Shown here one piece after another: positions 45,241-54,003 of a stretch of DNA of 64,000 nucleotides. This stretch comes from Nocardioides sp. REDSEA-S33_B3. GTDB taxonomy: Bacteria > Actinomycetota > Actinomycetes > Propionibacteriales > Nocardioidaceae. Where the stretch lies: NCBI GenBank assembly GCA_001627335.1, contig LUPK01000014.1, forward strand, positions 1-64,000. Reading direction: 5' to 3'. The notes below the pieces were generated by a model. The model ran no database searches and had not been told where the DNA came from. It saw nothing but the letters and a program-made list of their open reading frames with translations. The stretch's first letter is position 1. Each line of letters opens with the position of its first letter. Made by a program: the position numbers and the translations under genes.

Positions 45241-47276
45241 CCCGGGCCGGGACGCGGTTGCTCGCGTTCGCGGGATGGTGGGTCGCGGTCACCCTGCTGG
45301 TGGCGTGGGCGACCGGCGCGCTCGCCCCACTCGGCATCGCAGGGCTGCCCGAGCCAGGGCCGGTCACGAGGATCGGACTACCTGTCGTGCAGGCCCTTCG
45401 TGACATGGCTGCGCTGCTCACCGTCGGCCTCCTGGTCGTCGCGGCCACGTGCCTGGCACCCGAGCCAGGCTCGTCGGAGCGCAGCGTGACCGGCGTGCGT
45501 CGCCGGGCGGTGCAGCTGGCTCAAGGATCGGCCGCCGCCTGGCTGTCGGGCAACCTCGTGCTGATCGGCCTTGTCTACTCCGACGCCTCAGGGAGCCGGC
45601 TCGACGCACCCGGGTTCTGGGAGCAAGCGGCGTTCTTCGCCACCAGCTACGAGCTCGGTCAATACCTCTTGTGGGGGGCCGTGCTTGCCGCCGCCGTGGC
45701 CGCCACCTGTGCGCTGGCCTCGAGTGTCGCCTTCCTCGGCGTGGCCGCACTGCTGTCGCTCGCCGGGCTCTGGCCGATGGCGCTCACCGGGCATGCGGCG
45801 GGAACGCTGCAGCACATCGACGCAGTCAACCTGCAGATGTTCCACCTCGTCGGCATCGGCGTCTGGGCCGGCGGACTGCTGGCGCTGGTCCTGCTTCGCC
45901 CCTACCTGGGCACCGGCGCCGGGGCGCCGATCCGTCACTTCTCCACCCTCGCCACGTGGGGGCTGCTTCTCGTCACGGTCTCCGGTGTCCTCGGCGCAGC
46001 GCTACGGCTGCCCTCGCCCGGCGCGATCGTGTCGACGTACGGCGCGCTGCTCGGGCTCAAGCTCGCGGCTGTGGTCGTGCTCGCCGGTCTCGGGCACCGC
46101 CAACGACACCGGCTGGCCAGCGAGGCCGATCTGGGCGGGCGCACCCGGTTCTGGAGGGTCCTCGCGCTGGAGGCCGCGATCCTCGTGGGTGCTGCCGGCA
46201 CGGGCGTGGCGCTGACGCGGACCGCTCCTCCGGCCCCCTCCGGGTCGCCCCGTCCGTTGACCGCCGCCGAGGCGATGCTCGGCTCGTCGCTGCCACCGCC
46301 CCTCGACGCCGGGGCGTGGTGGTCCGGCTGGAGCATCGACAGCCTCTTCCTGCCGTTCGGACTCGCGGCCGCCGTCTGGTACGTCCTGGCTGTCCGGAGG
46401 CTCGCGACCCGCGGAGTGCGTTGGCCCTGGTGGCGCACGGCGCTGTGGCTGACTGGCTGCGTGCTCTTCCTGTGGGCGACCAACGGGCCTCCCGGGACCT
46501 ACGGACGGGTCTTGTTCAGCATGCACATGATCCAGCACATGACGATCGCGACCGCTGTGCCTGTCTTCCTAGTGCTCGGGGCACCGGTCACCCTCGCGCT
46601 GAGGACCCTGCGCCGGCGCGACGACGGCTCGCGCGGACTTCGGGAGTGGCTGTTGCAGACGGTGCACTCGCTCCCGGCGCAGCTGCTGGGGCACCCGATC
46701 GTGGCCTCGGCACTCTTCGTGGTCAGCATGGTCGCGTTCTACTACTCCTCCCTCTTCGAGCTCTCCTTGGAGACCCACACCGGCCACGTGTTGATGACGC
46801 TCCACTTCCTGCTCTCGGGGTACCTCTTCGCCGAGTGCCTGGTCGGGATCGATCCCGGGCTCCGCCGCCCGACCTACCCCATCAGGACCCTGTTGGTGAT
46901 GGTCACCTTCGGCTTCCACGCACTCTTCTCGGTCAGCCTCATGGCCAGCACCCGGGTTCTGGCCGAGGAGTGGTACGCCGCCCTAGGGCGCACCTGGGGC
47001 GACTCCCTGGCCGATGACCAGTACCTCGGAGCATCGCTGGGATGGCTGCTCGGGGAATATCCCCTCGCCGTCATCGCCGTCGCCCTTCTGGTCTCCTGGG
47101 TCTCCGCGGACCGGCGCGAGAGACGACGCTTCGACCGCAGCGAGGCGCGTGAGGGCGACCGTCAGCTACACGCTTACAACGCCTACCTGGCAGGTCTGTC
47201 CGCCAGGACGGATACGATGCAGCCATCCCAGAGCACGGCGGTCCTTGGAACTGCCGAGGAGGCCGATCGATCATGA
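45237..47276 (+). CDS. CopD-CtaG fusion membrane protein
   Basis: 679 residues. The first half (about 100-330) is a CopD copper-import domain with 'VNLQMFHLVGIGVWAGGLLA' and 'GAPIRHFSTLATWGLLLVTV'. The second half (about 370-640) is a CtaG-type cytochrome oxidase copper-assembly domain with 'MHMIQHMTIATAVPVFLVLG' and 'HTGHVLMTLHFLLSGYLFAE'. Such CopD-CtaG fusions are common in Actinobacteria and move copper towards oxidase assembly. The GTG start overlaps copC and the stop overlaps the BlaI gene. Confidence 0.9.
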   Translation: MTRAGTRLLAFAGWWVAVTLLVAWATGALAPLGIAGLPEPGPVTRIGLPVVQALRDMAALLTVGLLVVAATCLAPEPGSSERSVTGVRRRAVQLAQGSAAAWLSGNLVLIGLVYSDASGSRLDAPGFWEQAAFFATSYELGQYLLWGAVLAAAVAATCALASSVAFLGVAALLSLAGLWPMALTGHAAGTLQHIDAVNLQMFHLVGIGVWAGGLLALVLLRPYLGTGAGAPIRHFSTLATWGLLLVTVSGVLGAALRLPSPGAIVSTYGALLGLKLAAVVVLAGLGHRQRHRLASEADLGGRTRFWRVLALEAAILVGAAGTGVALTRTAPPAPSGSPRPLTAAEAMLGSSLPPPLDAGAWWSGWSIDSLFLPFGLAAAVWYVLAVRRLATRGVRWPWWRTALWLTGCVLFLWATNGPPGTYGRVLFSMHMIQHMTIATAVPVFLVLGAPVTLALRTLRRRDDGSRGLREWLLQTVHSLPAQLLGHPIVASALFVVSMVAFYYSSLFELSLETHTGHVLMTLHFLLSGYLFAECLVGIDPGLRRPTYPIRTLLVMVTFGFHALFSVSLMASTRVLAEEWYAALGRTWGDSLADDQYLGASLGWLLGEYPLAVIAVALLVSWVSADRRERRRFDRSEAREGDRQLHAYNAYLAGLSARTDTMQPSQSTAVLGTAEEADRS

Positions 47277-47635
47277 GACAGCTGGGTCAGCTCGAGGCCG
47301 CGGTCATGGACCGGTTGTGGACGTGGGGCCGGCCAGTCTCGGTGCGGGAGGTGCTCGAGGACCTCGTGAGGGAGCGGCCACTCGCCTACACGACCGTCAT
47401 GACGGTGATGGACAAGCTGCACTCAAAGAAACTCGTCCGACGCGAGAAGCACGGCAAGGCCTACTTGTACGCCGCCATCTCCAGTCGCGAGGAGCACACG
47501 GCGATGCTGCTCGACGAGGTCCTCGCTGCGAGTGAGGACCGGTCCGCGGCCCTGCTCCAGCTGCTGGACCGGATGGACCGCTCGGAGGTGGACGAGCTTC
47601 GTGCCGCCCTGCTGGACGACGGTACCGACCGGTGA
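47273..47635 (+). CDS. BlaI/CopY-family repressor
   Basis: 120 residues with a winged helix ('MRQLGQLEAAVMDRLWTWGR', 'AYTTVMTVMDKLHSKKLVRR') and a C-terminal dimerisation part. There is no Cys pair, so direct Cu(I) sensing as in CopY is unlikely; inactivation by the adjacent M56 protease is the family alternative. Three palindromes of the TACTA-N7-TAGTA type in this region are good candidate targets, placing lnt, resB-copCD, DsbA-TlpA-CcdA, the CDF transporter and the FliL-like gene in one regulon. Confidence 0.9.
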   Translation: MRQLGQLEAAVMDRLWTWGRPVSVREVLEDLVRERPLAYTTVMTVMDKLHSKKLVRREKHGKAYLYAAISSREEHTAMLLDEVLAASEDRSAALLQLLDRMDRSEVDELRAALLDDGTDR

Positions 47636-48594
47636 CCGCGGCCGTGCTGCTGCTCACCTGGGCGGTCATCGCCGCCACCTGGGGCGGTCGTCTGATCGAT
47701 CGCGGGTCCTGGCAGTACCTCTCCCCGCGCAACGGCGTCCTTGCCTGGCAGGCCGTCTCCTTCTCGGTCGTGCTCGCCGCCGCCCTGGCGGGAGTCGTCC
47801 TCGCTCTGCCCTGGCTACCGCTCGAGGCCTATCTCGCGGACAAGCTCGGTTCCCACTCACCCGTGGTCATCGCGCACTACGAGACCCCGCTCGGGGCATG
47901 GCCCGGGATCGTGGGACTGACCGCGGTCGGGATGTTCCTGGGGGCGCTCGGCTTCTCAGTGGTACGCCTGAGCCTGCGTGACAGCGCCCGTCGCCGCCGC
48001 CAGCGAGCGCACCTCCAGCTCGTCGGCCATACCCACCCGGACGGGTTCACGATCATCGACACCGACGTACCCCTTGCCTACTGCCTTCCCGGCCGGGCTG
48101 GTGCCGTGGTGCTCTCGAGCGCCGCTGTCGACCTCCTGACCGATGCCGAGCGCAGACTGGTGGTCGGACACGAGCATCGACACCTCTCGGCACGCCACCA
48201 CCTGCCGATCGTCCTGGCCGAGGCGCTGCTGCGCACCTTCCCGGCGGTGCCCCTGTTCCGGCTCGCGGCCGTGCGCGTGCGGGTCCTCGTGGAGATGTCG
48301 GCGGACGACAGCGCCAGCACGGCTGCCGAGCGGCGGGACCTGGCCCGCGCCCTGGTCACCATGGGCGCTGGCGCGCGTCCGGAGGTAGCCCTCGGTGCGA
48401 GCGACACCGCATCGGTGCAGCGGGTCAGGCGGCTCGCAGCCACCCCGGCACGCAGGTCGTGGACCGGCGTCCTCGTCGCTCCGGCCATCGGCGTGGTGCT
48501 CGCCATGCCCATCGCGCTCGCGGCTGCCCCCGGCATCGAGGCCGCGACCCGCGACTGCTGCCGGCTGGACGCCGCAGCGGTCGCCCGTCCCTGA
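47632..48594 (+). CDS. M56-family membrane metalloprotease (BlaR1-like, no sensor domain)
   Basis: 320 residues with membrane helices at both ends and the zinc site 'VVGHEHRHLSARHHLPIV' (HExxH). Related proteins cleave BlaI-type repressors on signal. No penicillin-binding sensor domain is present, so the signal is unknown; copper or envelope redox stress is suggested by the neighbours. The GTG start overlaps the repressor stop by four bases. It converges with the DUF3152 gene. Confidence 0.85.
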   Translation: MTAAVLLLTWAVIAATWGGRLIDRGSWQYLSPRNGVLAWQAVSFSVVLAAALAGVVLALPWLPLEAYLADKLGSHSPVVIAHYETPLGAWPGIVGLTAVGMFLGALGFSVVRLSLRDSARRRRQRAHLQLVGHTHPDGFTIIDTDVPLAYCLPGRAGAVVLSSAAVDLLTDAERRLVVGHEHRHLSARHHLPIVLAEALLRTFPAVPLFRLAAVRVRVLVEMSADDSASTAAERRDLARALVTMGAGARPEVALGASDTASVQRVRRLAATPARRSWTGVLVAPAIGVVLAMPIALAAAPGIEAATRDCCRLDAAAVARP

Positions 48595-48606
48595 CCTGCC
48601 CGGACC

Positions 48607-49425
48607 TCAGCTTCCTCCCACCTCGGCCGGGGACGGCCAGACCGACCGTCGGCACCCCTGCAGCCCGTAGGTCTGTTGCTGCATCACCGGTGCCGGCGAT
48701 CCCGGCCCCGGACACCGCTGGTGTGGCCGCCCCAGCGCGTGCCCCACCTCGTGATTGACCACGTAGGTGCGATAGCTCGACACTGCGTCGGCGTACCAGG
48801 GAACCGCCGAGGCCCAGCGCACCGCATTCAGCACGACCAGCGGGCCGTTGCGACAGGACACGCGCCCCGCTGTGTCGAGCGGAGCGCACAGGGCATCGGT
48901 CGTGGCAGGTGTGGCCAGCAGGATGCGTAGACCGGGCCTTGCTTCGACCCGGCGCAGGGTGACTCCCAACCTGCCTCCCCAGCTCCGGGGATCCCTCAAC
49001 GTGGCCTCGACCTCGCGCGCGACCTCGGCCGGGGTGAAGGGCAGTGGCCGCTCGACCTCGACCGTGTAGGCCACGTCGGCAGAGCCCGGCAGGAGGTCCG
49101 GGGCTGCGGCGACCTCGAACTCACCGGAGCCGGCTTCAGGCACCGCTCGCGGCTCCTTCCGCTTCACCACGGCGCCGGGGTGCACGGGCTGGGCCCCCAC
49201 CAGCCCAGGACCGACCTGCGCGTCGGGTCGACGAGGCTGGTCGACGTCCACGGGTAGCGCACCGCGATCGCTCACGCCGGAGAACAGCGGAGCACCAGCC
49301 AGGACACCCCCCGTCGCGAGGACCATGAGCAACAGGCCGGCGCGGGCACTCCGGTACGAACGCGCCGCCCGTCCCGCTCTGTGCCGCGGTCCGTCGGGGT
49401 GGGCCCTCAACGATCTCGACCTCAC
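48607..49425 (-). CDS. DUF3152 metalloprotease-like protein (third copy)
   Basis: 272 residues: a basic N-terminus, one membrane anchor ('AGLLLMVLATGGVLAGAPLF'), a linker and the DUF3152 domain with 'VVNHEVGHALGRPHQRCPGP' and 'APVMQQQTYGLQGCRRSVWP'. It is diverged from the copies at 2116 and 20868 but similar in length. DUF3152 is therefore tied to copper gene blocks three times in this window. It lies four bases from the tlpA gene start-side region and is transcribed together with the redox genes on the minus strand. Confidence 0.82.
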   Translation of the reverse strand: MRSRSLRAHPDGPRHRAGRAARSYRSARAGLLLMVLATGGVLAGAPLFSGVSDRGALPVDVDQPRRPDAQVGPGLVGAQPVHPGAVVKRKEPRAVPEAGSGEFEVAAAPDLLPGSADVAYTVEVERPLPFTPAEVAREVEATLRDPRSWGGRLGVTLRRVEARPGLRILLATPATTDALCAPLDTAGRVSCRNGPLVVLNAVRWASAVPWYADAVSSYRTYVVNHEVGHALGRPHQRCPGPGSPAPVMQQQTYGLQGCRRSVWPSPAEVGGS

Positions 49426-49428
49426 GAC

Positions 49429-50010
49429 CTACCTCGAGGCACCGAGGGCGTCGAGGACCAGGCCGCGCAACGTCGCGGCGTCCACCGGGCCGACGACCCG
49501 CGCGGCGACCCGGCCCTGCTCATCGAGCACCACGGTGCTGGGGACCGCCGCCGCGGTCAACGCCCCGTCGAAAGCCAAGATCGCAGTACCGGCGTCGTCC
49601 GGATGCACGCTGGGATAGGGGATCTCGAAGGCTCGCTCGAATGCTTGCGCCGACGCCGGGTTGTCACGGACGTTGATCCCCAGGAAGTTCACCCGATCTC
49701 CTAGCCGGCGCGCCACCCGGACGAGGTCAGGGGCCTCGGTACGACAGGGTCCGCACCACGATCCCCACACGTTGACGACGCTCACCGTCCCGATCAGGTC
49801 GGACTGGTCGAACCGGCGACCGTCGAGCAGCTCCACAGAAAAGTCCCCGAGAACGCGACGTTCCTCCGGTAGGAACTGCTGCACCAGGTCAGTGGACTGA
49901 CCGCGCCCCCCACCGTCCTCTGCTTGCCGCAACGCCAGGGCCAGCGCCACGGCGCTGACGAGCACGCCAAGGACGGCGAGGAGCACCACGGCTCGACCCC
50001 AGCGGTTCAC
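49429..50010 (-). CDS. TlpA/ResA-like thioredoxin-fold protein
   Basis: 193 residues: an N-terminal signal anchor, then 'VVNVWGSWCGPCRTEAPDLV' with the CGPC active site, and the cis-Pro region 'AAVPSTVVLDEQGRV'. Membrane-tethered ResA/TlpA proteins reduce disulfides in apocytochrome c or copper-site proteins. The GTG start at 50010 overlaps the ccdA stop by four bases, so it should receive electrons from CcdA. Confidence 0.9.
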   Translation of the reverse strand: MNRWGRAVVLLAVLGVLVSAVALALALRQAEDGGGRGQSTDLVQQFLPEERRVLGDFSVELLDGRRFDQSDLIGTVSVVNVWGSWCGPCRTEAPDLVRVARRLGDRVNFLGINVRDNPASAQAFERAFEIPYPSVHPDDAGTAILAFDGALTAAAVPSTVVLDEQGRVAARVVGPVDAATLRGLVLDALGASR

Positions 50011-50783
50011 AGCGGCGCCTGCCAGTCGACGATGAGGCCCTGCAGGGAGGCGACCAGCACCGCCCACACCCCTGCGACCTGGAGCACCCCCAGGACCACC
50101 ATCATGGAGCCGCCTGCCGCGGCGATGCTGCGTGCGTGCCGTCGTACGCCGGTGAAGACCTTCATAGCCGAGCCGACCGTGAAGGCGGCGACCAGGAACG
50201 GCAGGCCGAGGCCCAGCGCGTAGGCGAGCGACAGCACCGCGCCTCGCTCGGCTGAAGCAGCCGAGGTCGAGAGCGTGAGGACTGCGGCCAGGGCGGGTCC
50301 CATGCACGGGGTCCAGCCCACCGCGAAGACGGCCCCCAGCACGGGAGCGCCTGCCAGGCCCGCGCGGGGCGCGAAGCGCGGGCGGAGGGTGCGGCGCACC
50401 CCCGGCACCCTCGCAGCAGCGCCAGCAAAGAGCAGGCCGAGCACGATGGTCACCACGCCCGAGACCCGCCACACCGTCTCCTGGTGCTCCAGGAGCAGGG
50501 ACCCGAGGGAGCCCAGCGCCACGCCGTAGCTTGTGAACACCAGCGCGAAGCCCGCCACGAAGAATGCCGTGCCCAGCACCAGACGCGCCCTCGGCGGACG
50601 CAGGGTCCCGGCCTCGCCGCTCTCCGGACCGAAGCCGGCCATCCCGGCGACGTAGGAGAGGTAGCCCGGCACCAGGGGGAGCGAGCACGGCGTGAAGAAG
50701 GAGAGCAGACCGGCCAGCGCGGCCACCGGCAGCGCGAGCACCATGGATCCGTCGAGGATCGCTCCCTGTGCCCCCCCGTTCAT
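50007..50783 (-). CDS. ccdA: CcdA-type thiol-electron transporter
   Basis: 258 residues with six helices. The two redox Cys lie in 'LLSFFTPCSLPLVPGYLSYV' and 'AVGWTPCMGPALAAVLTLST'. CcdA passes electrons from cytoplasmic thioredoxin to outward-facing ResA/TlpA, a step in cytochrome c maturation. ATG 50783 follows GGGAGAAGCCCA; the longer frame upstream is not needed. Confidence 0.92.
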   Translation of the reverse strand: MNGGAQGAILDGSMVLALPVAALAGLLSFFTPCSLPLVPGYLSYVAGMAGFGPESGEAGTLRPPRARLVLGTAFFVAGFALVFTSYGVALGSLGSLLLEHQETVWRVSGVVTIVLGLLFAGAAARVPGVRRTLRPRFAPRAGLAGAPVLGAVFAVGWTPCMGPALAAVLTLSTSAASAERGAVLSLAYALGLGLPFLVAAFTVGSAMKVFTGVRRHARSIAAAGGSMMVVLGVLQVAGVWAVLVASLQGLIVDWQAPL

Positions 50784-50805
50784 TGGGCTTCTCCCTGCAT
50801 GTCGA

Positions 50806-51387
50806 TCACCCGGTCCAGAAGGACCAGAAGCGGACCAGGACGGCAACCATGACCGCGGCGTACGGCAGGAGGGTCACTAGGCCGTGCCACTCCTGGGCGC
50901 GGGCCACCACGGGCGACTCCGCGCCCCAGCGCCCCAGCGCCCCGGAGCGCAGATTGCGCAACGTGACGTACCACGCAATCGGCCACACCACGGCCCAGAC
51001 GACCATGCAGTACGGGCAGAGCGCGCCGATGCGGTAGAGGCTCTGGAACACCAGCCACCCAACCAGCGCCAGCCCTGTGAGCACCCCGACCTGCAGGCCC
51101 TGCCAGAACCAGCGCGCGAGCACGGCACCGCTGAGCAGCGCCATCCCTGTCGTGATCACCACAGGGAAGGCTGCCACGCCGATCACCGGGTTGGGGAAGC
51201 CCAGGAGTGCGGCCTGCCACGACTCCATGATCGACCCGCAGCTCAGCACCGGGTTCACGCTGCACGAGGGGATGTACGCCGGGTCGTCGGCCAACCGGAA
51301 TCGCTCGACGAGCAGCACCGCAGCCGCCACCAGGCCCACCCCGCCACCCGCGGCCAGGCCGAGGCCCAGGCGCTGGTCCCCCGTCAC
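50806..51387 (-). CDS. VKOR-type disulfide-forming membrane protein
   Basis: 193 residues with four to five helices. The VKOR pattern is clear: 'SCSVNPVLSCGSIMESW' (loop Cys pair) and 'YRIGALCPYCMVVWAVVWPI' (active-site CPYC). VKOR homologues re-oxidise DsbA-like proteins using quinone. The GTG start overlaps the dsbA stop by four bases, matching that partnership. Confidence 0.92.
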   Translation of the reverse strand: MTGDQRLGLGLAAGGGVGLVAAAVLLVERFRLADDPAYIPSCSVNPVLSCGSIMESWQAALLGFPNPVIGVAAFPVVITTGMALLSGAVLARWFWQGLQVGVLTGLALVGWLVFQSLYRIGALCPYCMVVWAVVWPIAWYVTLRNLRSGALGRWGAESPVVARAQEWHGLVTLLPYAAVMVAVLVRFWSFWTG

Positions 51388-52049
51388 GACGACGCCAGCG
51401 CCGCGTCGATCGCGGAGGTGAAGTCCTCGTAGGTCCGCGGCTGCAGCGGCTCGCCGTCGACGTAGAACGTCGGTGTCCCCTGCACCCCGAGCTCCAGGCC
51501 GTCGTCGACGTCGCGCTGCACCCGGGCGGCCACCTCATCCGAGGCGTAGTCGGCGTCGTACTGCTGCATGTCGAGGCCGATCTCCTCGGCGAAGCCTCGG
51601 AAGAGGTCGTCGTGCGGCACCTGCGCCTCGCCCCACTCGGCCTGGGTCTCGTACATCCACTGGTACATCGCCTCGAGCTCGCCCTGTCGCGCAGCCGACT
51701 CCACGGCGCGCGCGGCTCGCTCGGCGTTGAAATGACCCGGCAGCGGGAAATATCGCGCGACGAAGGTGACCTCGCCGGCGTACTCCTGCCGCAGTTGCTC
51801 CACGGCCGGGTAGGCGGCGGCGCACGCCTCGCACTCGAAGTCCAAGAACTCCACGACGGCGACTCCGCTGCTGCCCTCCTCCCCGAGGATCCGGCTGTCC
51901 TCGCGGACCAGCATCGACTCTTCCGGCGAGCCGGTCGCGACCGGTGCGGGTTGGTCACCTCCGCGGGACTGAACGACCAGCAGCATCGCTACCACCGCGA
52001 TCGTCACGAGGACGCCGAGCGCGACCGCGGCCTTGTTCTGGTTGGTCAT
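51384..52049 (-). CDS. DsbA-like thiol oxidase
   Basis: 221 residues: an N-terminal signal anchor ('VALGVLVTIAVVAMLLVV'), the active site 'FLDFECEACAAAYPAVEQLR' (CEAC), and the cis-Pro loop 'GVQGTPTFYVDGEPL'. It should introduce disulfides into exported proteins with VKOR as recycler. ATG 52049 has AAGGGAACTCCC in front; ATG 52064 is also possible. The start lies next to BlaI-type operator site 2, divergent from the CDF transporter. Confidence 0.9.
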   Translation of the reverse strand: MTNQNKAAVALGVLVTIAVVAMLLVVQSRGGDQPAPVATGSPEESMLVREDSRILGEEGSSGVAVVEFLDFECEACAAAYPAVEQLRQEYAGEVTFVARYFPLPGHFNAERAARAVESAARQGELEAMYQWMYETQAEWGEAQVPHDDLFRGFAEEIGLDMQQYDADYASDEVAARVQRDVDDGLELGVQGTPTFYVDGEPLQPRTYEDFTSAIDAALASS

Positions 52050-52067
52050 GGGAGTTCCCTTCATGTC

Positions 52068-52084
52068 TACTATGGACGATAGTA
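52068..52084. promoter_or_regulatory. BlaI/CopY-type operator, site 2
   Basis: TACTATGGACGATAGTA (six-base perfect outer arms TACTAT/ATAGTA) lies 19 bases from the dsbA start and 34 bases from the divergent CDF gene. It matches site 1 in outer arms and spacing. Confidence 0.75.
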
Positions 52085-52117
52085 GCCAGTGATCGAACAC
52101 GGACGAGGGGACGCGTC

Positions 52118-53017
52118 ATGGGAGCCGGGCACGCACACGGACACGCAGGTGCGCGGCACCGCTGGAGGCTCGCGGTCACCTTCGCCATGGTCGCCGCCTT
52201 CTTCGTGGTCGAGCTGACCGTCGGAATCCTCACCGGCTCCTTGGCCCTGCTGTCCGACGCCGGTCACATGGCGGCCGACGTGGTCGCCCTAGGCGCGGCC
52301 CTGCTGGCCACCGCCATCGCCACCCGTCCAGACCTTTCGGGGCGGCGCACCTACGGCTCGTACCGCGCCGAGGTCCTCGCCTCCGGCTTCACCGTCCTGG
52401 TCATGCTCGGGGTCGCCGCCTACATCCTGGTGGAGGCGTGGTCCCGCCGCGGGGAGCCGGTCGAGGTGCAGGCCGGACCCATGCTGGTCGTCGGTGGCCT
52501 CGGACTGCTGGTCAACGTTGTCTCCCTCGCGCTTCTCCGGGCCGGCGCTCAGGAGTCGCTCAACGTCAAGGGCGCCTACCTGGAGGTGATGGCCGACGCG
52601 CTAGGCAGCGTCGGGGTGCTGGTCGCCGGCGTGCTGGTGCTGACGACCGGGAGCTCCGGCTGGGACGCACTCCTGGCCGTCGCCATTGCCGCCTTCGTCG
52701 CTGTGCGCGCGCTCCTGCTCGGGCGCGAGGTCCTGGCCGTGCTAGGACAGCACGCCCCCGCGCAGCTCGACATCGACTCCCTGATCCGCGACCTCGAGTC
52801 GCTTCCGGGCGTCCGCGACCTGCACGACCTGCACGTGTGGACACTCACGTCCGGCATGGAGGTCGCCACCGCCCACCTCGTGGTCGAGGCAGGGCCCACG
52901 GCCGATGACATCCTCGCGACCGCCCAACGAGTGCTCCAGGAGGACCACGGCATCAGCCACGCCACGCTCCAGGTGGAGGTCGACCCCGACACCGAGTGCC
53001 ACCGGGCGACGTGGTGA
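52118..53017 (+). CDS. cation diffusion facilitator (CDF) transporter
   Basis: 299 residues, six helices. 'ALLSDAGHMAADVVALGAAL' carries the membrane HxxxD metal site and 'VMADALGSVGVLVAGVLVL' the second DxxxD-like site; the C-terminal cytosolic domain has 'LHDLHVWTLTSGMEVATAHL'. The Zn/Cd-type HD-HD or related arrangement suggests Zn(II) or Cd(II) export by proton exchange; the metal is not certain. A short His-rich N-terminus 'MGAGHAHGHAGARH' is present. The start follows GACGAGGGGACGCGTC. Confidence 0.92.
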   Translation: MGAGHAHGHAGARHRWRLAVTFAMVAAFFVVELTVGILTGSLALLSDAGHMAADVVALGAALLATAIATRPDLSGRRTYGSYRAEVLASGFTVLVMLGVAAYILVEAWSRRGEPVEVQAGPMLVVGGLGLLVNVVSLALLRAGAQESLNVKGAYLEVMADALGSVGVLVAGVLVLTTGSSGWDALLAVAIAAFVAVRALLLGREVLAVLGQHAPAQLDIDSLIRDLESLPGVRDLHDLHVWTLTSGMEVATAHLVVEAGPTADDILATAQRVLQEDHGISHATLQVEVDPDTECHRATW

Positions 53018-53052
53018 CGCGCGTCCACTGACCGGCAGGGCACGCGGCACCC

Positions 53053-53075
53053 ATCTACTAGTACGTGTAGTAGAT
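53053..53075. promoter_or_regulatory. BlaI/CopY-type operator, site 3
   Basis: Core TACTAGTACGTGTAGTA; with flanks the arms are eight perfect bases (ATCTACTA/TAGTAGAT) around seven. It lies about 100 bases upstream of the FliL-like gene and just after the CDF gene. Confidence 0.7.
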
Positions 53076-53176
53076 CGCCTCAGGCGGCCAGACGATCGAC
53101 CGAATATGGAGTGCGTGGGCCGGACTGGTCCCACGGGTCGTCACCGGCCCCGATCGCGGACGAAGGGACCCCAGTC

Positions 53177-53617
53177 ATGGCCACGAAAGACTCGGCCTCG
53201 AGCCCGCCAGACGATGGTGTGGCGAAGACTCCCGGTCGACAGAAGATCACTGCCCTCGTCGTCCTGCTGCTAGCGTCAGCAGGTGGTGGCTACTGGTTCC
53301 TGGTTCGTCCCGCACCTGAGCCTGCGGAGCCGGAGCCGGGCGAGGTACTTGCCCTCGAGGCCATCCAGGTCAACCTGGGGGCCGGTCACTACCTCCGCGT
53401 CGGCATCGCCCTGCAGATGTCAGCGGAAGTGGTCGAGGAACTAGACGGGAGCAAGGCACTCGATGCCCTGATCAACGTCTACACCGGCGAGAAGGTCGAG
53501 GGGCTAGCCGAGCCTTCGCGACGTGAAGAACTCCGCGAGGTCCTGGTCGATCGGGTCGTCGAGCTGTACGAGGACGAGGTGCTTGACGTCTACATCACGG
53601 AGTTCGTGACTCAATGA
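53177..53617 (+). CDS. orphan FliL-like membrane protein
   Basis: 146 residues: a short cytoplasmic start, one membrane helix ('ITALVVLLLASAGGGYWFLV'), a Pro/Glu linker and a domain with 'LEAIQVNLGAGHYLRVGIAL' and 'DEVLDVYITEFVTQ'. Both motifs are diagnostic of FliL, the stomatin-like flagellar stator helper. No other flagellar gene is in the window. The start at 53177 follows GAAGGGACCCCAGTC. An operator of the BlaI type lies upstream, so it is probably part of the metal/redox regulon and not of motility. Confidence 0.85.
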   Translation: MATKDSASSPPDDGVAKTPGRQKITALVVLLLASAGGGYWFLVRPAPEPAEPEPGEVLALEAIQVNLGAGHYLRVGIALQMSAEVVEELDGSKALDALINVYTGEKVEGLAEPSRREELREVLVDRVVELYEDEVLDVYITEFVTQ

Positions 53618-54003
53618 CGGACCGCGCCCGGTCGGCTCACAACTCGACCCGACACCGGGTCCCGCGAAGTCGCCCGGGTCGTCGCGCCGGGCAGCCCACG
53701 CCGGGTCGCCACGCCCAGCGGGCGCCTAGGCACCCCCAAGACGGCCGCTCCGTCGGCGATGGCCAGGCTGGCCAGCAATCGTCCTTCAGCCGCCGGGGCG
53801 GCGATGCGCGCAGCGATCTTTACCGTGGTGCCGCGCCAGACGTCTCTTCGCGGAACGGCGGGGCTGTGGTGAAGCCCTTGCCCGCAGCGCGGGAAAGGCG
53901 TCAATCGCCTGGCTCCCACTTCTTGCTCCGATGCGACCTGGCGAGGCGGCCCTCGTCGTGGTTTTCGGGGCCTCAACGCGACACGGTTGGGACTTCTGCA
54001 CGA
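53618..54003. other. no recognisable gene
   Basis: Open frames on both strands cover this stretch but are Arg/Pro-rich translations without a domain or convincing start. It contains the repeat at 53962 and probably the left end of the adjoining IS256-type element. Confidence 0.45.
53962..53986 (+). repeat. TTTTCGGG-type repeat, copy 3
   Basis: TTTTCGGGGCCTCAACGCGA plus 'CACGG' resembles the copies at 18585, 18859 and 63817, with most differences in the centre. It lies 18 bases from the 3' end of the IS256 transposase pseudogene. Confidence 0.5.
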
